Origin: Lunularia cruciata
Lineage: Eukaryota; Streptophyta; Marchantiopsida; Lunulariales; Lunulariaceae
Reading direction: 5' to 3'
Assembly (NCBI GenBank): GCA_948567375.1
Contig: OX419755.1
Span: forward strand, 46,691,001-46,755,000
Length of the DNA stretch: 64,000 nucleotides
In this document: positions 12,281-24,240 of the stretch, piece by piece
How the letters are laid out: each line of letters opens with the position of its first letter
How positions within the stretch are numbered: position 1 is the stretch's first letter
The notes under the pieces: generated by a model
What the model was told of the DNA's origin: nothing
The model's database searches: none
What the model saw: only the letters and a program-made list of their open reading frames with translations
Made by a program: the position numbers and the translations under genes

Positions 12281-12646
12281 TGTAAAAACCAAGCCCGAGG
12301 AGAGAAATAGAAGAACGGAAACTCACATTGGGACACTTGAATGTGGGAAAACTCCAAATGCCTAGCATGAGCTTTGGATTTTGTATTTATAGGTAGCATA
12401 CAAGGCCCTTGAGAAGCTTATCAAGAAGCTTCTCAAGAAGCTTTCTTCTAGAAGTTTCCTACTAAGCATGCAAGCTAAGTTAGTTGGAAGCTTCTAGAAG
12501 CTTCCTTTTAAAAGCTACCTGCTTGGGGTGAAATTTAAGCTAGTTGAGAAGCTTCTTGGATGCTTCTGGTATATTTTGGGCTAATTTGGTTTATTCTCTA
12601 CTTTGTTAGCCTTACTAACTACATCCCTAAACTCCGTAAAGTTACA
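12281..12646 (-). repeat. Chromovirus 3' LTR
   Basis: 366 bp from tgtaaaaacc to gttaca. It is rich in AAGCTT-containing near-palindromes (gaagcttctagaagcttcc). It corresponds to the two halves of the 5' LTR at 17412-17645 and 20462-20643. On the minus strand it is preceded by a purine tract, GATGGGAGAATA (12647-12658), the plus-strand primer. Confidence 0.88.
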
Positions 12647-12712
12647 TATTCTCCCATCACTAGTTGGTGACGTCCATGTTGCCATTGAAGCTTCAAACTC
12701 ATGGATAGCTGT

Positions 12713-12970
12713 CTATGCATTTTGGAGGTGAGAAAGAGGTTCCCATGTGGCATCATGAATGGGATACCCTTTCCAAAGGACCTTGTACTCCGTATGTTGC
12801 TGACGTCCTTGTTGAATGTAGCAACATGCAAGGATACGATCAACTTTGTACTCCTCATGATCATTGATAGGGATAGGAGTAGGAGGAGGTTGGATATAAG
12901 AGGAAAAGGAAGATGGGTTAGGAACAAAGGGTTTTAACTTGGAAATATGAAAGACCTGGTGGATGCGCAT
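12713..12970 (-). pseudogene. Integrase C terminus with chromodomain (chromovirus)
   Basis: Starts VFHISKLKPFVPN, the usual end of the integrase GPY/F region. Then comes a chromodomain: YKVDRILACCYIQQGR followed by TEYKVLWKGYPIHDATWEPL. Chromodomains guide integration by binding modified histone H3. The aromatic and WKG..P...TWE signature is intact even though the rest of pol is broken. Confidence 0.85.
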
Positions 12971-13158
12971 ATGACAAGGTAAGGCAAGTTGATAAGCAAC
13001 AAAAGAGATGATTTGGGTGACATCAAAGAGTCTTATCTAATTAGGAGCAAGTTTACTAACTTTGGTATCAAGTGGGAGGGTAGGTTACTAGAGAATAACA
13101 TGAATTTATCACCGACTTCAAAGGTGAGATCACAATGATGGTGGTCCTCATATTGTTT

Positions 13159-14174
13159 CTAACTATTTTGGGCAACAAGGAGGTGAGATTTGGCTTGTCG
13201 GAGAGATTGGGAGATAGTGGTCAAGGAGGTTGAAGTATGAAGGACATAAGATGGAGGAGGAGCAAGAAGAGAATCTAGAACAAATAGATCTTGGCCAAAA
13301 TTGAGATAGAAAGGAGAAAATCTGGTGCTTGCGTATTTGGAATTATTGTAGGCAAATTCTGCAACTACAAGACATTCATCCCAATTGGTATGGTGGACAT
13401 TGACAAAGGCATGCAACATATCTTCCAAGGTATGATTTGCACGTTCGGTTTGTCCATCAGTTTGAGGATGATAGGCCGTGGAAAAAGCAAGCTTGGTGTA
13501 GAGTATCTGGAAGAGTACTTGCCAAAACTTCCTAGTGAATTGAGGATCATGGTCAGAGATGAGTACATGTGCTTGAAGACATTGCCAAACTAGATTTGCG
13601 CTTAGGTTGGAGCATCCACATTATCAAAGGTTGGTGCCAAGTGGATTTGCTTATTAATCTTATCTACAAACACCACAATTGCTGTGTATCCTTGCTTTGT
13701 CTTAGGCAAAGATATGATGAGATCCAAACTCACATGTTCCCATCAAGCAGATGTAATGGGGAGTGGTTGAAGGAGTCCACTCGGCTTTTGGTTGCTGGCC
13801 TTGTTCCATTGGCAACTTTCACACAATCAGACAAACTCTCAAACATCTTGTGCCATGTTGGGCCACCACCATTGACATTGGAAGGTACCCAAGGTCTTAT
13901 CCACACCCTTGTCACCAACTATTAGTAAATCATGGGCTTCTTGAAGACGCACAAGTTGGAGATCACCTTTGGTTGGAACATAGATCCGGTCCTCATAGGA
14001 TAGAAGGCCTTCCGTGAAGGAGAAGGTGTTGTACTCCTTGTCACATGCTGTAAGACAACCATGTACCATTTGGAAGAAGTGATCTTGTTGTAGAGCTGAC
14101 CAAAACTTATTTTGGACCTTGGAGTCAATTGCAACCGTTGTAATTGATGCCGTGATGAGAGGAAGAGATTTCAA
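13159..14174 (-). pseudogene. Integrase, zinc-binding and core domains (chromovirus, broken)
   Basis: The N-terminal part (13839-14174) includes EGLLSYEDRIYVPTKGDLQL and HDLLIVGDKGVDKT, where the expected HH-CC finger is damaged, then CQWWWPNM. The core is split by frameshifts. Its end (13159-13428) reads NWDECLVVAEFAYNN and TRFSPFYLNFGQDL, typical of Ty3/gypsy integrase. It joins the chromodomain downstream. Confidence 0.78.
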
Positions 14175-14240
14175 ATCAGGTCGTCATGATAGAGCATCAA
14201 GGATGACATGGAACCAATCTGGTTTGTACTCAAGTTTGAT

Positions 14241-15420
14241 GTCAAACAATTGGAATTGCTCCTCCCATCAATGACGTAGACTCTTCATGTGTTCCAAGTG
14301 CAAGGTCTACAACAATGGTTTGTGATCACTTTGCATGATCACTTTTTTCCCCAAGAGATAATGCCTCCATACCTTGGTGGCATATACCATTGCAAGTTGT
14401 TCCCGATCTCAAGAAGAGTAATTTATTTCAATTGTATTTAGTCGGTGAGACACAAAGGCAATGGGATGTAGTCCATCTGGGAATTCCTATTGCAACATTG
14501 CTCCAATTGAAAAGTTAGAAGCGTCATAATCAACCACACAAGATAGCTGAGGATCATATGGTTGAAGGATGAGTCTTGAAGACACCATATGTTTCAGATT
14601 CTAGAATGCTTCTTCATACTTTGTGGTCCACTGGAAGGTCAAGTTCTTCCCCAAGAGGTCAGTCAATGGTGCAGCCACATGAGAATAATAATGGATGAAC
14701 CTTTGGTAAAAATTGGCCAATCGATTAAATGCCCATACTTCTATAGTATCCTTTGGAGTAGGCCAATCAATAATGGCCTTGATTTTCTCCTCTTCCATCT
14801 TGATCCCTTCCGATGAGATCTTGTGACCCAAGAAGGTGACTTCCTTCTGCCAAAAGGCACACTTTGACTTCTTGCAATAATATTTCTATTGTCGTAGTCA
14901 TATTTGGACGTCTCGCACATGATTCACATGTTCTATCTCTGTTTTGCTATGGATTAAGATATCATCCAAGAACACTACAACATACCAATCCAATAGTCCA
15001 TCCAACACCAAATGCATCTGATTCATGAAGACTACTAGAGCATTAGTGAGCCCGAAAGGTAAAACTCTCCACTCAAAATGCCCATACCTTGTGCAAAAGG
15101 CAGTCTTTTGCACATCCTCCCTATCAATGAGGATTTGCCAATAGCCATTGGAGAGATCCAACTTGGAAAAGATTGTGCCCCACTCAGTTGATCAAGAAAG
15201 TAATCAATCCAAGTAAGGGATATGCATTTTTCATTGTTTGCTTATTGAGCCCACAATAATCAAATACAAAAACAAAGTTCTCCATCCTTCTTTGGAACAA
15301 ATAGTACCTATGCTCCCTTAGGAGAGGTACTATGTCGTATCAAGTCCTTCTCCAACAACTCTATAAGTGCTATTCACAACTCCTCTAACTCCTTTGGTGA
15401 GAGCCAATAGATTTGTCTAC
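14241..15420 (-). pseudogene. Reverse transcriptase and RNase H (chromovirus, broken)
   Basis: RT pieces: FKIKLLPRSTPMSRQIYWLS (15374-15480), MDLSNGYWQILIDREDVQKT (about 15161), GHFEWRVLPFGLTNA, and VVVFLDDILIHSKT with the catalytic LDD intact near 14960. MGHKISSEGIKMEEEKIKAI and AFNRLANFYQRFIHYYSHVA follow at 14601-14831. RNase H sequence continues in other frames to about 14240. At least three frameshifts separate these parts. Confidence 0.82.
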
Positions 15421-15607
15421 TCATTGGAGTACTCCTTGGCAATAACTTAATCTTGAAAGACATACCATGATCAGAAGGTAATCCATTTGGTAGATCATCC
15501 GGAAACACATCCGCAAACTCCTGAACTATCTGATCAACCATTGCTTGATGAAGCTCTAGGCACTCCTCAGATTGTCCTTGTGCAATTGGCTTGATCCACA
15601 CCACAAA

Positions 15608-15787
15608 AATAGACTTATCTTCCTCCAAAGCTTGCTTTATGGCTGCTTCACTAACAAACTTCCCATCTACAGACTCATCTTTCTTCAAAGCTTGCTCCAT
15701 GGCTGCTTTCTTGGTAAAATTCCCATCTTGGGACTCATCTCCCTTCAAGGCTTGCTCTTTGGCTACCTTTTTGACAAACTTTCCATT
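15608..15787 (-). repeat. Three tandem 60-bp (20-residue) repeats in the chromovirus pol frame
   Basis: Between protease and RT the frame 15374-15829 has three consecutive imperfect units: NGKFVKKVAKEQALKGDESQ, DGNFTKKAAMEQALKKDESV and DGKFVSEAAIKQALEEDKSI. Each is 20 residues long, charged and probably helical. The frame stays open across all three. Units of this kind are not part of the standard gypsy protease-RT linker as far as I know. Confidence 0.85.
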
Positions 15788-15873
15788 TTGGGATTGACTA
15801 TTTTTAGGTGTCTTGCTAAGAGGTGTCAAACAACCAAATTGAAATTCCTACCTTGATGTTGTACTTGAATTTG

Positions 15874-16230
15874 TTATTGGGTCCAATCAAATTGAATCTT
15901 ATAACATTCAAGCCAAGGTAGTCCTAGAATGACATCATAGTGTAGAGATGCCACTGCAAACCTCATACATTCCAAATACTCCTTCCCAATCTTGAAGGTA
16001 ACAAAATGTGAGGTACGGAATGCAAAACCCTTTCTACCATCCGCCATCATCAATCTACTTTCAATTATTGGCTTGATAGAAATATCCAATTCCTTTGCTA
16101 CTTGCATAAAAATGCAATTCTCTAAACTTCTAGAATCAACCAAAATCCTACAACCCCGATTAGATATCGTACCTTGCAAGTGAAGCAAACTTGCATAGGT
16201 TGAGCTTTCAATCCCATTGAAACTAATCAA
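15874..16230 (-). pseudogene. Aspartic protease (chromovirus)
   Basis: Frame of 118 residues. The active-site region reads RILVDSRSLENCIF, where the family motif is D(S/T)G, so the Gly has become Arg. The flap and end read DVILGLPWLECYKIQFDW, as in gypsy proteases. It cuts the gag-pol polyprotein in active elements. The mutated active site means that this copy is dead. Confidence 0.8.
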
Positions 16231-16340
16231 GTTCCCAATAGGTGGCTCAAAATCTCCGACTTGGATTCCTTGTTTCCTTGATCATTTTGCTCCATAAAAT
16301 CCATCTAGGCAACTTGTTGAGGTCGCCCATTCTTGAGTGG

Positions 16341-17350
16341 ACATTTAGCGATGCAATGTCTTAATTGGTGACAATAAAAACAACCACCATTTTGTTTTTT
16401 CTCTCTATCTACAATGCCAAGTGTTCTCCTTTGAATGACATCAATCTCCATTGGTGCTGGCTCCTCCACCTATGTTTAATATATCGATAGGTTTTGTGGA
16501 AGTCAAGGTCAAGACCAAGTTGTTGCAACTAGGGATCAAAATGTTTGGCCAACTACATGGCGTCCTCTAAGTGTTGTGGCTCTTGCATGGTTACCTCTTA
16601 TTTGGTTTTTGGCTCCAAGCCCCTCACAAATTGATCCAAAGCTTCACCTTCCAATATATCTTGAATTTGCATGATGGTGTTTTGGAATTGCATGATGTAA
16701 CTTCTTACAGAGCCAATCTGTTTCAACTTTGCCAACCTATCTCATGCAGCTCATATTGCATTTATAGCTTGGAACCGACTAATTATTGCACTCTTAAATT
16801 TTGCCCACATCAAGATTGGTGCAACAATTTGTCGTTCAGCTTGCTCCACTCGGAATCTCCACCATAACTTTGGCTAGAAGCCAAGAGAATCTACTTTTGC
16901 TCATTTGCAGATTGGTAGTTTCAAAATAACATTCACAATCAAACACAAAATTCTCCATTGCACCCGGGAGATTCTTGCCTTCAAATACCTTAGGTTTAGG
17001 GAATTGGATTTGATCTTCTCCTTCTTGAATTGATAATCTCTCTATGTGCTCTTGTCATCGGTGATCTTGTTTATCCAACAGTTGAGCAAGGTGCTTGATT
17101 TGTTGTTGCATAGCAAGGATAACATTGGGCATTGCCGCAATGGTTGCTACTTTATCATGCCACCCCTAATCTATCTAATCTATCAACACATAAAAGTAGC
17201 ACATCTACTATTCTCCATCAGTTACAATCGGAAGCACCAAGGCTTCCTCAGATATGGTGATCATATGAAGAAAATCTTGTCCAAATGTGAGGTGATGAAT
17301 TGTGTGAAATGATGCTTGGGTAGTACTTAAACACAAAAATCCCAATGGTT
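16341..17350 (-). pseudogene. gag with CCHC zinc knuckle (chromovirus, decayed)
   Basis: The knuckle CFYCHQLRHCIAKC lies at 16341-16382 and fits CX2CX4HX4C. Upstream coding (16400-17350) is heavily broken and gives only short frames, with Gln-rich sequence near the start. No full gag frame can be read. Confidence 0.65.
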
Positions 17351-17396
17351 TGGTGGAAGTGGATTTGGTGGTCCATAAATTCCATCCATCCCATTC

Positions 17397-17410
17397 CTAC
17401 TCTAATACTA
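17397..17410 (-). other. Primer-binding site, initiator tRNA-Met type (chromovirus)
   Basis: Directly inside the 5' LTR the minus strand reads TTAGTATTAGAGTAGG. The usual plant site is TGGTATCAGAGC; the differences are of the C-to-T and G-to-A kind. The position next to the LTR end at 17412 supports the LTR boundary. Confidence 0.7.
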
Positions 17411-17411
17411 A

Positions 17412-20400
17412 TGTAAAAGACCTAGCCCAAGGAGAGAAATAGGAGAATGGAAACTCACATTGGGACACTTGAATGTGGAAAAACTCCAAATGCCTAGCAT
17501 GAGCTTTGGCTTTGGTATTTATGGGTATCATACAAGGCACTTGAGAAGCTTCTGAAGAAGCTTCCTTGAGCTTTTTTCCTAGAGTGCAAGCCAAGTTAAC
17601 AAGGAAGCTTCTTGTGAAGCTTCCTTCTAGAAGCTGTCTACTTGGTGGTCATAGGGAAAATAATACACACGTACCATTGGTGCCACTTGGTGTGAGTATT
17701 CTTTTTTCTTTTTTCATGTTATAGTGCACTCGGGAGTTTTATGTTATGGTGAAACCAAAAATTGTTTTGTGTTCTTGTAAGCTCAAGGATTTTCTTTTAT
17801 GTCACATAAGCTCGGGGCTTATTAGTATGTCACTTAAGCATGTGGAGTTTGTTTATGTTACTGGGGTCTCAAGAGTATTTTAGTTAGTGGTAGTAGCAAG
17901 GGGTTTTGGAGCTTTGAGAGAAAAGCCTAAACAGGTTTGCAGAAGGAAAAGATGAGGAGAGTATCAAAAGGTGTGAGGAGAAGGAAGGAAAAAGGATTTT
18001 GAGAAGGGGTAAAATCTCAAAGGAGTTAGTGATTGGGGGAGAAGAGAAAAGAGGAACAGGGAGAATAGGAAGAATTGGGACAGAAAATAGGGCAGTGGAG
18101 TTTTAATGAGAAATGTTTGAGAGGAGAGCAATGAGGGAGGAAAGGAATCATTGAAGGGTTCAGAGCAAAGGGGTGAGACCCCAGAGGTATGCAGGAAGAA
18201 GAGAATTTTTTTTGGGAGACTTTTGTAGGAATGATGCATCGAGGGAATTGGCAGGAAAATGAAGCATCAAAGGGAAGTTTTGGCTGGGCAGAAGGATTTT
18301 AGGGGTTTGGAAGGACATTGATTTCTTGAAGGAGGAACTAAGGAAACAAGAGAAAATAATCAAAAAGTCAGAGAGTTTGGACAGGAGGAGAGGTCACGAA
18401 GGAAAGATTGGGGGTTTCTCGAGGAGTAACAAAACAGGTTGGGAGAGAAGGAGTCGGATGGACAGGATATTCATGAACAAAAGAAAAAAATCTTGAAGGG
18501 TTTGGCAGTAGAGAGAATTCTCAAGAGGAGTGAAGCTGTTTGGAGAGAACACGAACATGAAGTTTTTGGGACAAGAGCGTGAGGGTTCTGGGAGAAGAAC
18601 AAGAAGTGAGTGGCATTAGAAAAGAGTGTGAGAATTTTGGGAGAAGACCAAGAAGTGATTTGTTTTTGGGAGAATGACAGAGAAGTGTTCAAGAGATTGT
18701 GTTATTGTTTAGAGGAAAGAATGTGAAGACCAGTACTGCCTTTGGAGAAGGATGTGAGGATTTCAGGAGAAGAGAAATTTTTAGGAGGTTGTGTTATTGT
18801 TCAGAGGAAAGAATGTGAAGACCAGAAATGCTATCAAAAGAGAATGTAAAAGCATTCAGCGGAAAGAATGTGAAGACCAATAATGCGTTTGGAGAAGAAT
18901 GTGAGGATCTTGGGAGAAGAACAGAGCTGGAGAGCAGAAGGACAAAGAAGTGATATTTTTCAGGAGAGAAAGTGAAGACCTGTTATGCTTTTGAGAGAAT
19001 GACAGAAATGTGATATTTCTGAGGGAGAATGTGAAGCTGTTAAGAGAGAACAAGAACAAGATGATTTTGGGAGAGTGTGTGATGCTTTAGAGAGTGAATG
19101 TGAAGCTCATGGGAGAATGGTAGTGGCAGTGATGCTTTTGAGAGAAGTTATGCTTTTTGAGAGATTTGAAGGTTGTGAAGAATGAATAGGGGTTTAAAGG
19201 TTGATAGGATTTTTGGGAGAAGAACAGGAAGTGAGTTGCTTTGAGGAAGAATGTGAGATTTTGGGAGATGAACAAGAAGTGATTTTCTTTTCTTGGGAAA
19301 GAAAGTAACATGAATTTGGGAGAAGGACAGGAAGTGATTTGCTTTTTGAGAAAGGATATGAGAGATGATTTTGGGAGAATGATAGAGATGTTTTTGGGAC
19401 AATGACATAGAAGAGAAGAAGACATTAAGATTCAAGTCAGTAGGGTGATAGGAAGAGAACGAGAGTGAATTCTTGAAGGAAATGTGACTGAGATTGGGAG
19501 AAGAAGGAGTAATATTTATAGGGTTTCCAGAAGATGAAAGGGGTTTGGAAACTGATTCAAGTGACCATGAATGTTGAGAGAAAGCTTCAAAGGAATCTTT
19601 TGTAGTGACTAGACAGTTAAGGGGTTTGGGAAATGTTTGAGTGACGAGGAGGGTTTAAGGATGTTCCATGAGAGGATCTTTGGCTGAGAATACAACCAAA
19701 GAAGGAGAGAGAATTTCACAAGAAGGAACAATGTGGATGTAGGAGTTGGGAAGGCTGGACAATGAAGAGACATCTGCTTGAATGTTGACAAAGCGTGTGA
19801 GAGGAAGCGAGGAGGTCAAAAGGGTGGAGTCTTGGGGAGAATCTGCCGGACAAAGAGAGGACCTGGGATGACTCATGAGACAGCTGCGACAAAATAGGAA
19901 GACAACAGACTGTAAGAGATAGGGGTCAGAACTTGGTTGATTCCATTCTTCTATTATGCTTGAACAGTTGGAACCTTGGTGTGACCAATGTTTGGTCTGG
20001 AGTTGATTATTTCTTCCCAAGATTGTAAATTCCAAAGCTTGGTGTTGTGATGTATTTGTGGTTCTCCATGGTTAAATGTGAATATTTTGATTTGTGAAAG
20101 TGTCAAGGGAGGACTTTATTCTAAAAGCTCCCAGTCATGTTACATAGGCAGATCCTCCCCACTGGCTGGTCATGGTGATCTAAAACTGGGCATAGGGGCT
20201 ATGACTCATCAGAAAGAATTCATTGCCGCCCTATTAAGTATAAACCCAACACTAACTAACTTGATCATTAGTTAGTGGACCTTGATGAACAAGAATTTAT
20301 GAACAAACCCTGCTTGAGAAACCATTAAGAGGGGACTGCCATCCAGGCAAGAGAAAAAGAATAAGAGCCTTAATACCAAAGCGTGAGCCATTGACAAATA

Positions 20401-20643
20401 GAGCCATCTAAGCACAAGCAGCCAGGTGCCCAACGTACTCTCGAGACCAACAATCCCCGCAATAGCATGCAAGCTAATCTAGTTGGAAGCTTCTAGAAGC
20501 TACCTGCTTGGGGTGCAAGTTAAGCTAGTTGGGAAGCTTACCAAGAAGCTTCCTAGATGCTTCTAGAATATTTTAGGCTAATTTGGCTTATTCTCTACTT
20601 TGTTAGCCTTACTAACTATGTCGTTAAACTCCATATTGTTACA
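17412..20643 (-). repeat. Chromovirus 5' LTR, split by element D1
   Basis: Outer parts 17412-17645 and 20462-20643 together match the 3' LTR. The break falls at the point corresponding to ctact|aagcatgc in the 3' LTR, with D1 between. Confidence 0.82.
17646..20461. mobile_element. Purine-rich element D1, inserted in the chromovirus 5' LTR
   Basis: Left end tggtcatagggaaaat, right end near caatccccgca. The second copy D2 (60981-63620) has ends tgtcatcgggaaaat and aatttccccgaca. Both share ctaagcacaagcagccaggt shortly before the right end. The body is G/A-rich on the plus strand, with irregular phrases such as gaatgtgaagacc and gggagaagaacaag repeated from 18000 to 19500. No protein is recognisable; the long minus-strand frames are Ser/Phe/Leu-rich by-products of the composition. 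It may be a long solo LTR or a non-autonomous LTR element. The 5-bp duplication is not clear. Confidence 0.6.
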
Positions 20644-20648
20644 CCAAG

Positions 20649-21600
20649 ATTCAAGTGGACAATACCAATGGTTGAGGATTGGAGGAGTTGCTACACCTTG
20701 CTTCCTTGCTGTTTCTTACTTTGCTCCATTGACATCACCAATCTATTCAAGTGGAGTGCTCAATACTATGCAACCTTTCTACTCCTTGACAAAGGATGTT
20801 GGAGTTTCAAAGTAAAGGTGCAATACTTCTTCTTGGTGATTTCAATGCTAGGATCCAAGCTTCTCAGATTCCTGAGTTTAGAGACCTTGGGAATGACCCT
20901 TTCCATAGCTTGATAGACCATTTTAGTGCTTGGTCCTGCTCTTCTAAAGATCTTGTGTCCAACCCCATGAGTGAGCACTTTTTGAGCTGGTACCAATTAT
21001 AGCTTGAAGATCTTGAATGGCATTTCTCAATTTCCAGAAACTTGTATGAGAACATGCTTTGCTTATGGTGGATCAAGCACTGTAGATTATATGCTCAGCT
21101 CACCCAATGATAAACACATTGTCTCAAATTTTGCTGTTTTAGATCCTCAACCTGAATCTGACCATGCACCTCTATCTTGAGCCATCCTTCTTTCTTGCCT
21201 CAATAGAACCACATGACCTATTGATCATGCCTTTAAAGGGAAAATTTGTCTTAATTTTCACAAGAGATATATGTACCAACAAGCTATCCATGAGAAATTG
21301 AGCTCTATGGAGTGGAGTTCTGATTTTCAACAAAGTAGTGATCGGTTGGTTGGACTTCTTCAATCTACAACTACTTCGTTTCCAAGAGGTTCTCACAAGA
21401 AGAGACTTGGTCTCCCTTGCAATAGGTGGTATGATGTTGAATTTAGAATGGCAAGGACCAAAGCTATGGATAGATGTCTTGATCAGATTGCACAAAATCA
21501 GGCTTTTGTCTCTTATAGAAAGTTGGTGAGAAGTGCAAGAAGCGGGGTTTTTGAGACTCAAGGGGGTTGAGTTAAGCACTGAACTGAGGAGCAATCCCAA
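20649..21600 (+). pseudogene. LINE copy 1, endonuclease (APE-type) region
   Basis: Continues the LINE after the chromovirus. Readings include YFAPLTSPIYSSGVLNTMQP, AILLLGDFNARIQASQIPEF (about 20825-20885) and DPQPEFDHAPL-like sequence near 21150. The GDFN and DHAPL motifs belong to the APE-type endonuclease that nicks target DNA. Frames are broken in at least four places. Confidence 0.75.
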
Positions 21601-22706
21601 GGATTTTTGGGAGAAGGTAACCATCAGATCTCCATCTCCATCTCTGGACCTATAGGAACTTTGTAACTCTATGAAGGATCTGTTCTTTTTCCTTGATGCT
21701 CCCAGCATGGCATCTAGCCTTGGATCTGCTCTCACCATCTTTGAAGCTGATATCAAGTACCAACTCTAGAAGTTGGCAAATGGTAAGGCTAGAGACCTTG
21801 ATGGACTATGTGTTGAACTTCTGAAGTGGGGCGGTAGCCATCTGATTCCAATACTCACTTCTCTTTTGAATGAGGCAATCAGGTGTGGCTTTCATGATAG
21901 ATGATGCTTGAAGAAGGTAGTTCTATTAACAAGTCTGGTCAAAGAGATATTGTCACTTATTATCATACCATACTAGTTGGTATTATCTTTGCCAAGTTGC
22001 ATGGTAAAATTTTGGAGTCTAGGTTGAGTACTTGGGCTGAGAGTACAGAATTTATGCTAAGTACCAAGTTGGTTTCAGATCAGACTTTTGTACTTTGGAT
22101 CACCTATTGGTACTCCATGTTTTGTGGTGGAAATCTAAAGGTGTTGGGAGAGCTCTCTATGTTGCACTTATTGATTTCACAAAGGCCTTTGATAACATGC
22201 TTAGGAAATCTCTAAGTGAGAGACTCACTGTAGTTGGTGTTTTAGCTGATCTGATTGGTGCAATCTATAGACTCTATGAAAGGGTGGTTGTGAGAATTTC
22301 ATCTTTGAGCTCTCAAGATGTCCTTAGCACAATAGGTGTGATTCAAGGCTGCTCTTTATCTCCAACCTTGTTTGGAATCTTCATCAATGATCTAGAGAGA
22401 CTACTCGTGGAAGTTGGAGCTAAAGGTGTACAAGTTGGCTCTTTGATGATACATGCAACCCTTTATGTAGATGATGTTATGCTCCTCTCCACCAATCTAG
22501 AGAGTTTACAAAAGCTATTGGATTCTCTTCTTTGTTTTTGCAATCAAACAAAGATGGAGGTGAACCCTGACAAGTCCAAGGTGATTGTAGTGGGTTCTAA
22601 AGGTGTCACACCTTTCTTTTATGATGGACAAAAATTAGAGATGGTGTTCTATCAACAAGATTGTGTTCTATCAACAATTTGTAAACCCTATGTTGGTGTA
22701 TTGTAA
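21601..22706 (+). pseudogene. LINE copy 1, reverse transcriptase
   Basis: The open part 22095-22706 holds the RT core: ALIDFTKAFDNMLRKSLSER, GVIQGCSLSPTLFGIFINDL and LYVDDVMLLSTN, with the catalytic VDD intact. KMEVNPDKSKVIVVGSKG follows. The upstream part (21271-22094) is frameshifted. This is the best preserved RT core of the LINE family here. Confidence 0.85.
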
Positions 22707-23126
22707 GTAACATTATCTCTTGGCTAGGATTTCTACTTCACTTAGACATGTTATTGCTCAATATAGAGCTAGTTCTCATAGACTAGAAGTAGAACAAGGA
22801 TGTTTAGCAGATAGAGCACTCCATGCGACTTTGCAAATTGTATACTATGAGCAAAGTTGAGGATGAGCACCATGTGTTTGCTGATTGCCCTTGTTACATG
22901 TAGATGAGAGTAAGACATCAAATTACTTCTTGTGATTTCTCAACTCTCTTATAGGGTGAAGCTTTAGCATTAAGGAAGTATATGACTGAGATTAGTTTAC
23001 ATCAGACCAATTTGTTATAGATTGGTCAGATGCCCTAGATTCTTGCCCAGGCTCACATTTCTTGTAATTTGTTTTTGTGTTTTTAGCCTTTTGGGTCTTC
23101 CAGGCTTTATATCTCATTGTTTCATT
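22707..23126 (+). other. LINE copy 1, C-terminal finger remnant, 3' UTR and tail
   Basis: Contains a decayed form of the CX2C...H...C finger seen in copy 4 (SKVEDEHHVFADCPCYM near 22855). The 3' UTR ends ggctttatatctcattgtttcattg. Every complete copy in the window ends with this sequence followed by short TTCATTG-type repeats. Confidence 0.75.
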
Positions 23127-23175
23127 GCTATAGAGAAAGTAGTAGGTGCAAGTCAAAATACCCTAATGCATGGTC

Positions 23176-23866
23176 TGTGAGCCGGCCTATCTCTCACTCA
23201 AGATGAACCTCTAATGGCTATTATGGTAGCACACCATGGACTAAGAAGGCAAAGAACCCCAACTCCATCATAATCCTCCAAGGTTAAGACTCCAAGACTC
23301 AAGGCAAGACTCACTAGAGAACTCAATATGAGAGAGATAGTTGCAAATGAAAGATTGATGAGTACTTCCTCACCCCTTGTTTATATACTTGTGAAATGGT
23401 TTGCACCAAAGTTACTAATTACTGGAGTAACTCAAGTTACTAGGCTAAAATTCAAGTCAAGTCAAAAAGTATAAAGGAATATCCATCCACCTGGACATAT
23501 TCCACTAAACATGTGATCTTATCTTGACCCAAACACTAAGTTGAGGATTCCTTCACATAGGCTATCCTTGGACTATAGAAGAATCCAAAACAAAAAGGCT
23601 TGCGGGCCCAAGAGTTCTCAAATCTTTCCTCAAAGCCAAACACCTAGGAATAATACCAAGTCAACACACTAGAATCCAAAATAGTAGTGCTCATCTTTTC
23701 CACTTCTTCTAAAGTAAGGTCCCCTCTATCTTAACTATGACTAACTTTAGCTAATCATGACTAATGTAGAACCATCCTTTATCTTTATATAAATAATATC
23801 TCTCAAGTACTTGTAATACCAAGCTAAATATCACAATACCACACACATGCACAAATGGGTGTTACA
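23176..23866 (-). repeat. 3' LTR of the second gypsy element
   Basis: 691 bp. Closely matches 29783-30478, with scattered substitutions and small indels. The minus-strand sequence just before it (23867-23878) is purine-rich (CCGGGAGTAAA), fitting a polypurine tract. Confidence 0.9.
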
Positions 23867-24240
23867 TTTACTCCCGGACTAAGTTTTCATTTTGTCCTCA
23901 AAGTGAAGGTCTCTCTACCTTCTATGATACATCTTTAACTTATCATGGTTAATCCTATCTAAGTGTCTTCCTCCCAACTCCTTGAGATCATAGGTGTAAT
24001 TTCTCAACAACTTCTCTACTATGAAAGGTCCAAAGTACTTAGTCAAAAACTTCTTTTGCATTCTCTTGAATCAAATAGAATCAAATGACATTACCCAATC
24101 ACCTTCTTTGAAAGGATCCACCTTCTTCTTGCCTTGTCTCTTGTCATAGCTCTCCTTTTTTTCCTTTGGGCTTGCTCCACTCAAACCATAGCAACTACTC
24201 TTGCCTCTTCCAACTCCATAAGTTGTTCCTTCCTTGACTT

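Larger units (their letters stand above)
12281..20643 (-). mobile_element. Ty3/gypsy chromovirus, inserted in LINE copy 1
   Basis: LTRs at 12281-12646 (3') and 17412-20643 (5', itself split by D1), with ends TGTAA...TTACA. The 5-bp duplication ccaag is present at 12276-12280 and 20644-20648. Removing the element restores the LINE reading seen in copy 4 at 51515-51560. Minus-strand order is PBS, gag with zinc knuckle, protease, RT, RNase H, integrase, chromodomain and polypurine tract. The chromodomain places it among chromoviruses. All coding parts carry stops. Confidence 0.9.
6479..23126 (+). mobile_element. Full-length LINE (copy 1), interrupted by copy A and a chromovirus
   Basis: A long 5' UTR (6479-7472 and 11238-11424), coiled-coil/ORF1-like coding, endonuclease, RT, zinc-finger tail and 3' UTR follow in order once copy A (7473-11232) and the chromovirus (12281-20643) are removed. 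The pentamer gctat is found directly before it (6474-6478) and after it (23127-23131), giving a target duplication inside the RLE-type element. The 3' end is the family tail with TTCATTG-like repeats. Net length is about 4.5 kb. Numerous stops and frameshifts show that it is inactive. Confidence 0.85.

Noticed and set aside
17964-19435. Several minus-strand Ser/Phe/Leu-rich frames that look like secreted proteins
   Set aside because: They come from the purine-rich composition of element D1; there is no conserved frame with D2.
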